DNA from: Meiothermus cerbereus DSM 11376
GTDB taxonomy: Bacteria > Deinococcota > Deinococci > Deinococcales > Thermaceae
Length of the DNA: 64,000 nucleotides
Reading direction: 5' to 3'
Assembly: GCF_000620065.1 (NCBI RefSeq)
Contig: NZ_JHVI01000009.1
Coordinates: 50,758 to 114,757 of the forward strand
In this document: positions 8,000-17,275 of the stretch, in pieces
How the letters are laid out: each line of letters begins with the position of its first letter
How positions within the stretch are numbered: the stretch's first letter is position 1
The notes under the pieces: model-generated
What the model saw: only the letters and a program-made list of their open reading frames with translations
What the model was told of the DNA's origin: nothing
Databases searched by the model: none
Position numbers and translations under genes: made by a program

Positions 8000-8574
8000 C
8001 GTTGCACCTCCTCGAGCCAGGCCTCCACCCTGCTGTACAGGGTGTCCAGGTCGGCGTCGTTCCAGATGACCCAGGTGGCCCGACGCACCTTATCCTCTTG
8101 CGGGAGCTGGCTCTGGTCGCGGGCCTCGAACTCGGCTTCGGAGAGGCCGCTGCGGGCCATCACCCGGGCTTTGCGTAGGTCAGTGGGGGCGGCCACCACC
8201 AGCACCCCGGCAAAATCTTTTTCACGCCCGGTCTCGAACAGCAGAGGAATGTCGTGCACCACCAGGCGGTGCCCCGCTTGACGGGCTTTTTCGGTTTCTT
8301 CCCGCATGCGCTGGCGCACGTAGGGGTGGATCAGGGCCTCGAGCCGCCTGCGGGCCTCTGGGTCGCTGAATATCAATCGCCCAAGTGCAGCACGATTGAT
8401 CTCTCCACCTGAACACGCCTCTGGAAAGGTTTGGCAAATCTCCGACTTCAAGACCAGAGCTCCTTCACGGGCATATTCGTCCGCATCCAGAACCGGCACA
8501 CCCAACGCCCGCAAACGCTGGGCCACCGTGCTCTTGCCGCTGCCAATGCCTCCGGTAAGACCAATGAGCCGCAT
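7996..8574 (-). CDS. coaE: Dephospho-CoA kinase
   Basis: Catalyses the last step of CoA synthesis, ATP-dependent phosphorylation of the 3'-hydroxyl of dephospho-CoA. 192 aa, usual length. The Walker A loop GLTGGIGSGKST lies at residues 5-16, followed by the substrate motif VLDADEYAREG. The LID region carries LIHPYVRQRM, and DIPLLFETG is the acidic substrate-binding block. First gene of the minus-strand run that continues through rsmE; divergent from the CAP lipoprotein. Confidence 0.97.
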   Translation of the reverse strand: MRLIGLTGGIGSGKSTVAQRLRALGVPVLDADEYAREGALVLKSEICQTFPEACSGGEINRAALGRLIFSDPEARRRLEALIHPYVRQRMREETEKARQAGHRLVVHDIPLLFETGREKDFAGVLVVAAPTDLRKARVMARSGLSEAEFEARDQSQLPQEDKVRRATWVIWNDADLDTLYSRVEAWLEEVQR

Positions 8575-8662
8575 CAGGGCCTAGCATACTGCCCTTCTTT
8601 ATGTAACGCCGAGCGGTGACTTCTTCACCGGCCAGGGCCAAAAACGGTGTCAAACTGGGGCT

Positions 8663-9157
8663 ATGCGATGGTTTTTGGTAGCCGTGTTGACTGCACTGGC
8701 AGCCTGTACCGCTAACCCTGGGGTCTCGTACACCCCAGAGGACCATCTATCCTCTTTGAATGCCGTCAACCAGGCCCGTGCCCAGGCCCGTAGCTGCACC
8801 ACGGATGGCAACACCAAAGCCTACTACCCTGCGCCTGCCCTTACCTGGAACGGCCTGCTGGGCGAGGTGGCCCGCCAGCGGGCGGAACACATCCAGCAGA
8901 CCGGTCAGTTTAGCCATAAGGAGGGCTCGAGCAACACCTATGCCGTAGCTATCCGAGCCCAGCAGGTGGGCTACAAATACCTTGACATTCGAGAGAACCT
9001 GGCCTACAACTACGCCTCCGCTGAGACGGTAGTGGCTGCCTGGTCATCGAGCACCAGCGGCCACTGCAACACCCTCATGGAACCCCATCTGCGCGAGATG
9101 GGCATGGTTCGGCGCGGCGACTACTGGGTGCTGGTGGTGGCCCAGCCCCAGCCCTAG
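8663..9157 (+). CDS. CAP/SCP-domain lipoprotein
   Basis: 164-aa envelope protein with a short lipoprotein signal (MRWFLVAVLTALAAC, modified Cys at 15). The rest is a CAP (SCP/PR-1) domain: NAVNQARAQARSC, LTWNGLLGEVARQRAEHI, FSHKEGSS with the conserved His, IRENLAYNY (conserved E-N-x-A) and the closing HLREMGMVRRGDYWVLVVAQ. CAP proteins bind lipids or act as extracellular adhesion or protease-like proteins; the role here is unknown. Its TAG stop shares the palindrome CTAG with the stop codon of the convergent rnr gene. Confidence 0.88.
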   Translation: MRWFLVAVLTALAACTANPGVSYTPEDHLSSLNAVNQARAQARSCTTDGNTKAYYPAPALTWNGLLGEVARQRAEHIQQTGQFSHKEGSSNTYAVAIRAQQVGYKYLDIRENLAYNYASAETVVAAWSSSTSGHCNTLMEPHLREMGMVRRGDYWVLVVAQPQP

Positions 9158-11622
9158 CGCCTGCGGCGGCGCTTGCGCTTCGATGAAGAAGCCTTTTCCC
9201 CACTTGGCTGGGGGGATGCGCTTGGCGCTTCGCCCCAGGAGCCAAAATAAATTTTCTGAGCATTGACCTTAACCGGCTTCTGGAAACCCCGCCGCTCGTC
9301 GGGCGGGCCCACCACCCGCCTCGAGCGGGCCCTGGTATGGGGGGCCGGGCTTTTGGGTTCGGTGGCGACTATCTTGCGCGCTGGCTTGGCGGTCGCAGCC
9401 GCCTTGGGCTCCTGGGCGGCTGGTTTTGTGCCCTTCCCACGCTTGCCCCGGCGGCGCTTTTTGCTCTGCTCCTGTTTGGGTGGTTCGGGTGGGGTTTCCG
9501 ACTGATAAAACTTTTCTGTCGGCACCAGATCAATCTGCCGGGCCGATGGGTTGGCTCCTTCAATTTTTACTTCCATCTCGTCTCCTATTCGAATGCGGCG
9601 TTTGGTTCGCAGGCCTTCCAAAGCCAGCAGGTCTTCGATGTACTGGTAGTGGTCGTCCTCGAGGGCCCCTAGCCGAATCATGCCCTCCACCCCGTTCTTG
9701 AGGCTCACAAACACCCCGAACCCGGTAACGCCCGAGACCGTGCCCCGGAAGGTCTCGCCTCGGTGCCTTAAGGCCCACAGGCACTGGTAGTACTTGGTCA
9801 ACTCGCGCTCGGCGTTTTCGGCGGCCCGCTCGCGTTCGGAGGTATGCTCGGCAATTTTAGGAAACCGCTGGCTCCACTCCTCCTTACGGGCCTGGGTAAT
9901 GCGGCGCTGGAGCAGGGTGCGCAACACCCGGTGCACCACTAGATCGGGATACCGCCGGATGGGGCTGGTGAAGTGCAGATAGTGTTCGGCAGCCAGCCCA
10001 AAATGCCCCAGGTTTTCAGCAGCATAGCGGGCCAGGCGCAAAGAGCGCAGCAGCAGGGTCGAGACCACAGGCTCCTCTGGGCGGCCTTCGGCTTGCTTCA
10101 GGATGCTTTGCAGGGCCTTGGGGGAGAGCTCGCCTCCCGGCAGGCTGTAGCCCAGCTTACCCAGGGCGGCCACCAGCTTATTGTAGGCCTCTTCGCTGGG
10201 GTCCTCGTGGACGCGAAACAGGGTGGGGATGTCTCGCTCGGCCAGGTGCTTGGCCACCACCCGGTTGGCCAGCAGCATCAGCTCTTCGATCAGGCTGCGG
10301 GCGCGGGGCTCATTCTGCGGAATCAGGTGCAGGCTGCCGTCCTCGTCTACCTCCACCTTTACCTCGGTGAAGCGAAAATCCAGCGCGCCCTCTTCCAGTC
10401 GGCGGGCTTTTAGGGTCTGGGTGAGCCTGAGCAGGAGCTTCAGGTCTTCTTCGAGCCCCGAACTCCTGTCGGGTGGCAAGACCTGGGTTTGTTCGGGGTG
10501 CTTTAGCCCCTCGGCAAAGGCCTCGACCTCGGTATAGGTCAGGCGGGCCACGCTGCGGATGACCCCCTCGGCAAAGCGGTAGTCCTTGACCTTGCCCTTG
10601 GGCGTGAGCTCGACCAGCACCGAGATGACCAGCCGGTCTTCGTAAGGTTTGAGCGAACAGATGCCGTTGGAAAGCTGCTCGGGCAGCATGGGCAGCACCC
10701 GGCCCGGCAGGTACACGCTGGTTGCGCGGGCGTAGGCTTCGTGATCTAGGGGCGAGAACTCTTTCACATAGTGTGAGACATCGGCAATGTGGATTCCCAC
10801 CCGGTAGTTGCCGTTCGGGAGCTGCTCGATGTGAATCGCGTCGTCGAAGTCTTTGGCATCGGCCCCATCGATGGTAAAGACCCGCAAGGCCCGAAAATCC
10901 TCCCGCCGCTCAACTTCTTTTGCGTCCAGATGGGCTATCTTTTGGGCTTCCTCCAGCGCTTCAGGCGGGAATACACTCCTAAGCTCGTACTTGGCGATGA
11001 TGGCCTCGGTCTCGACCTCGGGGCTATCGCCTTGGCCCAGATAGCCGGCAAACTCGCCGTAAGGCTCCTGGGGCTTGCGCCCGCTGGGGTAGGTGACCCG
11101 CACCACCAGACGCGCCCCGCTTTCCAGGCCCTCGAGCCCCTCGGGCTTGAGCTTGAGCGCGGGCAGCCGGGCATCGTCGGGCTTGAGCCAGGCAAACCCC
11201 TGCTTGAAGTAGAGCCGTCCCACCACCTGGTGATGGGCCCGCTCGAGCACCTCCACCACCACCCCCCAGGGTTTGCCATCGCGGCCTGGGGGACGCGGCT
11301 CGGCGCGTACTCGATCCCCGTGCCAGGCCCCGCCGGTGTGGCCTTTGGGAATGTAAAGGTCGGGTAAGTCGGGGTTGGCCGGGATCACAAACGCAAATCC
11401 TGCGGCGTGGGCTTGCAGACGACCCTCGAGGCCCTTTTGCGCTAGCGCCTCGGGAAGCTGGTAGAGTTTGCGCCGTGGCTCGACCACTTTGCCCTCGACT
11501 ACCAGCAAGTCCAGGGCCTCTTTGGCCTGCTCCTTGTCGAGCCGCAGGCTCCGCACCAGCTCGCGCAGACTAAAGCGCTTTTTGGGGTGCTTTTTGAGAT
11601 ACTCGTAAATCTGCTCAAGCAT
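9154..11622 (-). CDS. rnr: Ribonuclease R
   Basis: Processive 3'-5' exoribonuclease that degrades structured RNA and, with SmpB/tmRNA, non-stop messages. 822 aa. Order: N-terminal winged helix (residues 1-60), two cold-shock OB folds, the RNB catalytic domain with TIDGADAKDFDDAIHIE (metal-binding aspartates), the conserved FTSPIRRYPDLVVHR block, an S1 domain (FRGTVSGVTGFGVFVSLKNG) and a long basic tail ending in KRKRRRRR. The Lys/Arg-rich tail is longer than in many homologues and probably binds RNA. It may cooperate with SmpB, encoded at 35451. Confidence 0.96.
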   Translation of the reverse strand: MLEQIYEYLKKHPKKRFSLRELVRSLRLDKEQAKEALDLLVVEGKVVEPRRKLYQLPEALAQKGLEGRLQAHAAGFAFVIPANPDLPDLYIPKGHTGGAWHGDRVRAEPRPPGRDGKPWGVVVEVLERAHHQVVGRLYFKQGFAWLKPDDARLPALKLKPEGLEGLESGARLVVRVTYPSGRKPQEPYGEFAGYLGQGDSPEVETEAIIAKYELRSVFPPEALEEAQKIAHLDAKEVERREDFRALRVFTIDGADAKDFDDAIHIEQLPNGNYRVGIHIADVSHYVKEFSPLDHEAYARATSVYLPGRVLPMLPEQLSNGICSLKPYEDRLVISVLVELTPKGKVKDYRFAEGVIRSVARLTYTEVEAFAEGLKHPEQTQVLPPDRSSGLEEDLKLLLRLTQTLKARRLEEGALDFRFTEVKVEVDEDGSLHLIPQNEPRARSLIEELMLLANRVVAKHLAERDIPTLFRVHEDPSEEAYNKLVAALGKLGYSLPGGELSPKALQSILKQAEGRPEEPVVSTLLLRSLRLARYAAENLGHFGLAAEHYLHFTSPIRRYPDLVVHRVLRTLLQRRITQARKEEWSQRFPKIAEHTSERERAAENAERELTKYYQCLWALRHRGETFRGTVSGVTGFGVFVSLKNGVEGMIRLGALEDDHYQYIEDLLALEGLRTKRRIRIGDEMEVKIEGANPSARQIDLVPTEKFYQSETPPEPPKQEQSKKRRRGKRGKGTKPAAQEPKAAATAKPARKIVATEPKSPAPHTRARSRRVVGPPDERRGFQKPVKVNAQKIYFGSWGEAPSASPQPSGEKASSSKRKRRRRR

Positions 11623-11721
11623 GATGTTTTTAGGTCGAGAAGTTCGAACTACCGTATCGCACGCTCAGCGCTCCTCGCCTCATCATAAAGCACCCACGCT
11701 GGGTTATTCACACATCCCAGG

Positions 11722-12957
11722 CTAAAGAACGCCCTCGAAGGCCAGCCGGGTAGCGCTCAGGGCCCCCTCCAGCGCCTCCACGCACTGGTCGATGTGGGTT
11801 TTTTCCACGATCAAGGGTGGCTCCAGGCGCACCACCTTGGGATTGTTGAGGCCAAAGGCCGTCAGTACCCCGCGGGTAGCCAGCTCGGCCACCACCACCG
11901 CGCCGATGTCGGCATCGCTGAACTCGAGGCCCACCAACAAACCCCGCCCCCGCACCTCCTGGATAAACTCGGGGTAGGCCTGCTGCAACCCGGCCAGTTG
12001 CCCCATCAGGTAGTGGCCCATTTCCAGGGCGCGGGCGGGTAGATCCTCGCTGAGCGTTACCTCGATAGCCGCCAGTGCCGCCGCTGCTGCCAGCGGGTTG
12101 CCCCCAAAGGTGGTGGAGTGAATCAGGGGCTCGGTCTTGTAGATGCTCAGGATTTCCGGGCGGCAGATGGTGGCCGAGATGGGCATCACCCCGCCCCCCA
12201 AGGCCTTGGCGCTCACCAGGATGTCGGGCTCTACCCGCTCCCAGTCCACCGCCCAGAGCTTGCCGGTGCGGCCCATACCGGTCTGCACCTCGTCGGCAAT
12301 CAGCACCACCCCTTTTTCGCGGGTTATACGCCGCACCTCGCGCAGATACCCCTCGGGGGGCACCCGGATGCCCCCCTCGCCCTGGATGGGCTCCACGATC
12401 ACCGCCGCGGTGTCGGGGCCGATGGCCGCCTCGATGGCCTGGGCATCGCCGTAAGGCACCACCGTTACCCCCGGCACCAGAGGTCGCGCCGGAAGCTGGT
12501 AGTGCTCGCGCGGCGTGACCGAGAGGGCCCCCAGGGTTTTGCCGTGGTAGCCCCCCTGGGTGGTGATAAAGCCCGGCTTGCCTGTGTAGAAGCGGGCAAA
12601 CTTGAGCGCGGCCTCCACCCCCTCGGCGCCGGAGTTGCCGAAGTAGACCATCGAAAGCTCGCCAGGGGTAATCTCGGCCAGCCGGGCGGCCAGCCTGGTG
12701 GTGGGCTCGGAAACCAGCACCCGCACCGACATGGGCATTTTGTCGAGCTGGGCCTTGGCTGCCTCCACCACCTTAGGATGCCGGTGGCCCAGCGACAGGG
12801 TTCCGTACAGGCCCAGAAAATCCAGGTAGCGCTTGCCTTCGGTGTCCCAGACGTATACCCCTTCGGCGTGGGACTCTACTTTGTCCAGCCCGGTAAAGCG
12901 CAAAAGCCCTGCCAGGCCGGGGTTGATGTGTCGTTCGAACTGTTCGAAAAGGGTCAT
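11722..12957 (-). CDS. Class III aminotransferase (putrescine/ornithine type)
   Basis: PLP-dependent fold-type I aminotransferase, 411 aa from the ATG at 12957; the open frame extends upstream but that part is not conserved-looking. Motifs: GNSGAEGVEAALKFAR (PLP phosphate contact), LIADEVQTGMGRTG (Asp to the pyridine N), SAKALGGGVMPISATI with the Schiff-base Lys, and TTFGGNPLAAAAALA. The GGGVMPI block and the region after it most resemble putrescine aminotransferase (PatA/YgjG) and ornithine aminotransferase. 4-aminobutyrate or acetylornithine remain possible substrates. A role in diamine metabolism would fit the speE locus 45 kb away, but this is inference. Confidence 0.88.
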   Translation of the reverse strand: MTLFEQFERHINPGLAGLLRFTGLDKVESHAEGVYVWDTEGKRYLDFLGLYGTLSLGHRHPKVVEAAKAQLDKMPMSVRVLVSEPTTRLAARLAEITPGELSMVYFGNSGAEGVEAALKFARFYTGKPGFITTQGGYHGKTLGALSVTPREHYQLPARPLVPGVTVVPYGDAQAIEAAIGPDTAAVIVEPIQGEGGIRVPPEGYLREVRRITREKGVVLIADEVQTGMGRTGKLWAVDWERVEPDILVSAKALGGGVMPISATICRPEILSIYKTEPLIHSTTFGGNPLAAAAALAAIEVTLSEDLPARALEMGHYLMGQLAGLQQAYPEFIQEVRGRGLLVGLEFSDADIGAVVVAELATRGVLTAFGLNNPKVVRLEPPLIVEKTHIDQCVEALEGALSATRLAFEGVL

Positions 12958-13222
12958 GATCGGTTCTGAGTTTATCACGCTCGAGGCCGCACTGTTTGAT
13001 GCGCGGTCTGGGGAACTACGCACGCTGTATGTGCTCCACGCGAAGCCTTCACTCTTGTTCTGGGCGACAAGGCGATATTTTGGCCCCAGGCGCGTACGAG
13101 CGCGCGCTGCATCCTGCATGATCATCGAGCGCTGCGAAGCCCTGCCGGATGAGTCCCGTCAGATTCTGGGGATTTGCACCAAGCACGAAGCCTCCGAGCG
13201 ACCTTTTCGGGAGCTTTAGGCT

Positions 13223-13555
13223 TCAGGTTCGCTTCTTGCGTTTGGTTTTGGCAGCGGGCTGGTGCTCCGGGTGCTCATCCAGCAAAATCACCGAACCCCC
13301 CGGAAGCCGACCCTCGCGCAGGATGGCCTCGTAGACCAGGCGCTCGTCGTCGGTGAGCTCGAGGTCCGGGCCGCGTTGCTGGAGCAGGATGCGTGCGGGA
13401 ATGTAGTTCCAGGGGCCGCCAATGCGGTCGGGTAGGCGCCCGTGTTCCTTGAGGTAGGGCACCACGCCCAGCATGGCGTAGAGTGCCGCCGTAACCTTTA
13501 GCTCGCGCTCGCTCCTTGGTTTTTCGCTATTTGGGCTTTTTGCAGCTCCAGCCAT
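13223..13555 (-). CDS. Conserved-looking hypothetical protein, 110 aa
   Basis: A small soluble protein with charged ends and an ordered middle: LKVTAALYAMLGVVPYLKEHGRLPDRIGGPW, then LELTDDERLVYEAILREGRLPGG. The C-terminus is basic (AAKTKRKKRT). I do not recognise the family and see no catalytic motif, signal peptide or membrane segment. Codon use looks like the neighbours. It lies downstream of the thioesterase gene on the same strand with a 28-base gap, so it may be the last gene of the glmM operon. Confidence 0.7.
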   Translation of the reverse strand: MAGAAKSPNSEKPRSERELKVTAALYAMLGVVPYLKEHGRLPDRIGGPWNYIPARILLQQRGPDLELTDDERLVYEAILREGRLPGGSVILLDEHPEHQPAAKTKRKKRT

Positions 13556-13583
13556 GACGCCTCAGCATACGGCCAGCGCTTTT

Positions 13584-13991
13584 TCAGTTCGGCGGAACCA
13601 GGTGCCTAAGCAAAGGCTCGGCAACCGTAGCCGGAATCCGCACCGCCTTACCCTGTGCGTCCTGGCAAAGGTGGCGGGTATAGCCTTCGGCCAGGAGGGT
13701 CTGGCCCCTCCAGACCCGGTACTGGTAGCGAAGCGTGCGCGAGGAAGCCTCGCAGAGCCAGACCTCGACCTCCACCCGCTCGCCGAAGCGGGCCGGCTGG
13801 CGGTAGATTAGGCCCAGCTCCACCACGGCAAAAGCCAGGCCTTGGGCCTCGATCTGGGGATAGGGCAGGCCGATCTGCTCGAGCCACTCCACCCGCGCGG
13901 CCTCGAGCCAGACCACGTAGCTGCTGTGGTGCACCACGCCCATGGCGTCGGTTTCGGCGTAGCGAACGGTAATCGGTAAACGCACCCTCAT
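13584..13991 (-). CDS. YbgC/FcbC-type acyl-CoA thioesterase
   Basis: Hotdog-fold thioesterase, 135 aa, that hydrolyses acyl-CoA. The 4-hydroxybenzoyl-CoA thioesterase signature VRYAETDAMGVVHHSSYVVWLEAARVEWL lies at residues 9-37, with the catalytic Asp in ETDAMGVVHH. The start ATG at 13991 overlaps the glmM stop (ATGA), which indicates translational coupling; a longer open frame upstream was therefore excluded. The physiological substrate is not evident. YbgC-type genes are often near envelope genes, and here the partner makes the peptidoglycan precursor glucosamine-1-phosphate. Confidence 0.9.
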   Translation of the reverse strand: MRVRLPITVRYAETDAMGVVHHSSYVVWLEAARVEWLEQIGLPYPQIEAQGLAFAVVELGLIYRQPARFGERVEVEVWLCEASSRTLRYQYRVWRGQTLLAEGYTRHLCQDAQGKAVRIPATVAEPLLRHLVPPN

Positions 13992-15298
13992 ATCTGCCTT
14001 CCCAGGCGCTCTAAGAGCGCCACCAGTTCCGCAGAAACCGGCTCGATGAGTTCGGCCGGGCCTTCCACCATCACCCGCACCAGCGGCTCGGTGCCGGATG
14101 GGCGCACGTTGACCCGCCCCTGGCCTGATAGCTTTTGTTCGGCCTCCTGGATGGCCTGGTGAAGCTCGGGCTGCTGCATGACCTTTTGCTTGTCTGAGAC
14201 CCGCACGTTCTTCAAAAGCTGGGGGTACATGGGCAGGGCCTCGTACCACTCCGATAGGTCGCGCCCCGATTCGCGCATGGCCCGCAGGGTCAGAATGGCC
14301 GTGAGCATGCCGTCGCCGGTGGGGGCGTGGTCGAGGAAAAGCACATGGCCGCTCTGCTCCCCGCCCAGGGTCAGGGCCGAGGCTTTGAGCTTCTCGTAGA
14401 CGTAGCGGTCGCCCACCGCGGTACGGTAGAAGTTGATGCCGGCCTCGCGCAGCTTGACCTCGAGGCCCATGTTGCTCATCAGGGTGCCCACCACCCCCGG
14501 CTCGCGCCGTACCAGGGCGTTCAGGTAGAGCACGTGGTCGCCGTGAAACTCGCGCCCGTGCCGGTCTACCAGGATGACCCGGTCGCCGTCGCCATCGAAG
14601 GCCACCCCCAGGTCGAAGCCCATCTCCACCACCTGTTGGCGCAAAACTTCGGGATGGGTGGAGCCGCAGCCCTTGTTGATGTTGCGCCCGTCTGGGGTGT
14701 TAAACATCACAAACACCTCGGCCCCCAGGCGCTGAAAAAGCCGGGGGGCCAGGCGGTAGGTGGCCCCGTTGGCGGTATCGAGCACCACCTTGAGGCCCTC
14801 GAGGCTGCCCCCTTTGGACGATAAAAAGTCCAGGTACATCCGCTCGGCCTCGCGGAAGTCGGAAACCGTACCGATGCCATCGGTCTTGAACTCGCGCTCC
14901 AGGAGGCCCTCAATTTCGCTTTCTACCTCGTCGGGCAGCTTGTCGCCGGCGGCGCTAAAAAACTTGATGCCGTTGTCCTGGTAGGGGTTGTGGCTGGCCG
15001 ATATCATCACCCCGGCGGTGGCCCCCAGGGCCTTGGTCAGGTAAGCCACGCCTGGTGTGGGCAGCACCCCCAGGTGCTCGACCTGTACGCCCTGGGACAT
15101 CAGGCCCGCGGCCAGGGCGGCCTCGAGCAGGTCGCAGGACTGGCGGGTGTCCTTGCCCAGCAGCACCACCGGCTTCTTCTGGGCGCTTTTGAAGTAGGCT
15201 CCTGCGGCCTGGCCCAGCTTGAGCACAAACTGCGGGGTCAGCGGCGGCTCTCCCGCCACACCCCGCACGCCGTCGGTTCCAAAGTATTTGCGTTCCAT
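13988..15298 (-). CDS. glmM: Phosphoglucosamine mutase
   Basis: Converts glucosamine-6-phosphate to glucosamine-1-phosphate for UDP-GlcNAc and peptidoglycan synthesis. 436 aa from the ATG at 15298 (MERKYFGTDGVRG, the typical N-terminus). The phosphoserine loop MISASHNPYQDNGIKFF, the metal-binding FDGDGDR, the sugar loop GGEQSGH and the C-terminal phosphate site RPSGTEPLVRVMVEG are all present. Upstream in-frame codons would extend it by 137 residues with no family match and were rejected. Overlaps the thioesterase gene by ATGA. Confidence 0.97.
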   Translation of the reverse strand: MERKYFGTDGVRGVAGEPPLTPQFVLKLGQAAGAYFKSAQKKPVVLLGKDTRQSCDLLEAALAAGLMSQGVQVEHLGVLPTPGVAYLTKALGATAGVMISASHNPYQDNGIKFFSAAGDKLPDEVESEIEGLLEREFKTDGIGTVSDFREAERMYLDFLSSKGGSLEGLKVVLDTANGATYRLAPRLFQRLGAEVFVMFNTPDGRNINKGCGSTHPEVLRQQVVEMGFDLGVAFDGDGDRVILVDRHGREFHGDHVLYLNALVRREPGVVGTLMSNMGLEVKLREAGINFYRTAVGDRYVYEKLKASALTLGGEQSGHVLFLDHAPTGDGMLTAILTLRAMRESGRDLSEWYEALPMYPQLLKNVRVSDKQKVMQQPELHQAIQEAEQKLSGQGRVNVRPSGTEPLVRVMVEGPAELIEPVSAELVALLERLGRQI

Positions 15299-15374
15299 CT
15301 TGCACAGTTTATACCTGCTCCGAAAGGTATTCGGTTCTCTTGTCGAAGGCCGCCTACTCTGCCAGCCTGAGTTC

Positions 15375-15851
15375 ATGAAAAAGCTAGCCTTCTTGATCCT
15401 GCTAGGGGGCCTGTCGCTGGCCCAGCCGCAGGCTGGCACTTCGCCCTTTGTGGACGTGCCCCCATGCCACTGGGCCAGAGCGGCCATCGAGGCCATTGCC
15501 CGGCCCGACCCCAATGCAAGGCCGCAGCCCTCAGCACTCCTGGCCGAAAACGCCCTGCGGCAGGTCTTCGAGGGCCTGAAGTGCAACGACCCGCTCTGGA
15601 GCGAGCGCTTTTTGCAAAACCCCGCGCCTGGTTTTGGGCGCACCGGCATCGCTTTGAACAGCTTTGAGCTGAGCGGTATCCAAACCCGGCTCACGGGTAA
15701 CCGGGCCACCCTGCGTTTCAGCCTGCTGGTGGTGCTGGACGGTAGCGCGGTGCGGCGCAGCGGCGAGGCCCAGCTGGTGTTTGCTGAGCAGGGCTGGAGG
15801 GTGGTTTATACCAGCCTGGTTAACCTGAACCTGCCAGTATTTCCGCCCTAG
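15375..15851 (+). CDS. Secreted protein with SLH-like start, unknown function
   Basis: 158 aa from the ATG at 15375, chosen because it opens a clear signal peptide (MKKLAFLILLGGLSLAQ). The mature N-terminus FVDVPPCHWARAAIEAIA resembles the first half of an SLH repeat (F-x-D-V-P-x-x-H-W), although the rest does not complete one. The C-terminal half is beta-rich (ATLRFSLLVVLDGSAVRRSGEAQLVF) and may be NTF2-like. The 3' end overlaps convergent trmFO by 32 bases. Function unknown. Confidence 0.75.
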   Translation: MKKLAFLILLGGLSLAQPQAGTSPFVDVPPCHWARAAIEAIARPDPNARPQPSALLAENALRQVFEGLKCNDPLWSERFLQNPAPGFGRTGIALNSFELSGIQTRLTGNRATLRFSLLVVLDGSAVRRSGEAQLVFAEQGWRVVYTSLVNLNLPVFPP

Positions 15852-17157
15852 CCAGGCCCGCCCGCTGAGACAGCCAGGCCTGAAACTCGGCCAGGCCCCG
15901 TCTGAACATGCGGGTGCGCCTCTCCGACTTCCTGCCCCGACCGCCTTCGACCGGAACCAGCCCCCAGTTGGCGTTCATGGGCTGGAAGTTGTCGGGGTTG
16001 GCGCTGGCCAGGTAGCGCACCAGGCCACCCAGCATGGAAGCCTCCGGTGGAATCAGGGGTTCTTGGCCCTGGGCCAGGCGGGCCGCGTTTAGTCCGGCTA
16101 AAAAGCCTGTAGCGGCGGACTCGAGGTAGCCCTCCACCCCACACAGCACCCCCGCTACCAAAAGCTTCGGATGCGCCCGAAACTGAAGGGTGGGCTCGAT
16201 CAACCGCGGAGCGCACAGGTAGGTGTTGCGGTGCATGACCCCGTAGCGCACGATTTCGGCGTTCTCCAGGCCGGGTATGCTTTGCACCACCAGCTTCTGG
16301 TCGCCCCACTTGAGGCCGGTCTGAAAGCCCACCAGGCTCCACATCTGGCCGCGCCGATCCTCGGCCCTAAGCTGCACCACCGCGTAGGGCTCTTTGCCGG
16401 TTCTGGGGTCGGGCAAACCCACCGGCTTCATGGGGCCAAAGCGGGGGGTATCGTAGCCACGGCGGGCAATTTCCTCGATGGGCATACAGCCTTCAAAGAA
16501 CTCGAGCTTCTCCCACTCGTGGGGTGTGTGTTGGCGGGCCTGGCTCAGCACCTCGTAAAAACGCCGGTACTGGGCCTCATCCATGGGGCAGTTCAGATAA
16601 TCGGCGCTCTGCCCGTAGCGCCCGGCCCGGTAGACGATGTCCATGTTGATGCTCTCACCCAGCACCACCGGTGCGGCGGCATCGTAAAACCCCAGGAATT
16701 CGCTGCCCAAAAGCGCACGCAGGTGCTCCGACAGCGCATCCGAGGTAAGCGGGCCGGTGGCCAGCACGGTAATGCCCTCCGCCGGGATGGCCGTTAGCTC
16801 CTCGCGCACCACCTCAATGCTGGAGTGGGCCTCCAGGGCCCGGGTAATTTCTTGTGAAAAGCCCTCCCGCTCCACCGCCAGCGCACCCCCCGCCGGTACC
16901 CGGTTCCGCTCGGCAGCCTGCATGACCAGGGAGCCCGCGGCCCGTAGCTCGGCCTGCAGCAGGCCTTTGGCGTTGGTTTCCCCCTCGCCTCCCAGGCTAT
17001 TCGAACAGACCAGCTCGGCAAAGTGAGCGGTCTGGTGGGCGGGGGTCATGCGGTGGGGCCGCATCTCATACAGCCGAACCTGTGCTCCCAGGCGGGCCGC
17101 GGTAAAGGCGGCCTCTGCACCCGACAGGCCCGCTCCGATAACATGAACCTTGGTCAT
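15820..17157 (-). CDS. trmFO: Folate/FAD-dependent tRNA m5U54 methyltransferase
   Basis: Makes 5-methyluridine at position 54 of tRNA with methylenetetrahydrofolate and FADH2, important for tRNA stability in thermophiles. 445 aa. The FAD-binding Rossmann start VIGAGLSGAEAAFTAARLG lies at residues 5-23, then YEMRP and the family signature AELVCSNSLGGE. The catalytic-region cysteines are visible in VCSNSL and in GVLCGVEGYLESAATG. C-terminal NWGLVP with the following R/K-rich block is also typical. The gene is transcribed divergently from the SRPBCC gene. Confidence 0.97.
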   Translation of the reverse strand: MTKVHVIGAGLSGAEAAFTAARLGAQVRLYEMRPHRMTPAHQTAHFAELVCSNSLGGEGETNAKGLLQAELRAAGSLVMQAAERNRVPAGGALAVEREGFSQEITRALEAHSSIEVVREELTAIPAEGITVLATGPLTSDALSEHLRALLGSEFLGFYDAAAPVVLGESINMDIVYRAGRYGQSADYLNCPMDEAQYRRFYEVLSQARQHTPHEWEKLEFFEGCMPIEEIARRGYDTPRFGPMKPVGLPDPRTGKEPYAVVQLRAEDRRGQMWSLVGFQTGLKWGDQKLVVQSIPGLENAEIVRYGVMHRNTYLCAPRLIEPTLQFRAHPKLLVAGVLCGVEGYLESAATGFLAGLNAARLAQGQEPLIPPEASMLGGLVRYLASANPDNFQPMNANWGLVPVEGGRGRKSERRTRMFRRGLAEFQAWLSQRAGLARAEILAGSG

Positions 17158-17275
17158 CTCTGTAGTGTAACCCAGGCCTCAGCGCCCATACATGCTTCCG
17201 TGGCAATATGTGTTTACGCCAACTTTTATTCGTTGCTCTTTCCACCGTGTGCGTAGCCAGCAAAGGGAGGTAGCT

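Noticed and set aside
12958..13222. Possible short plus-strand gene ending near 13219
   Set aside because: The frame has no ribosome binding site and its N-terminal part is antisense to the aminotransferase gene; no recognisable sequence.
15299..15709. N-terminal extension of glmM
   Set aside because: The extra 137 residues overlap the divergent gene and do not resemble the family; MERKYFGTDGVRG is the normal start.
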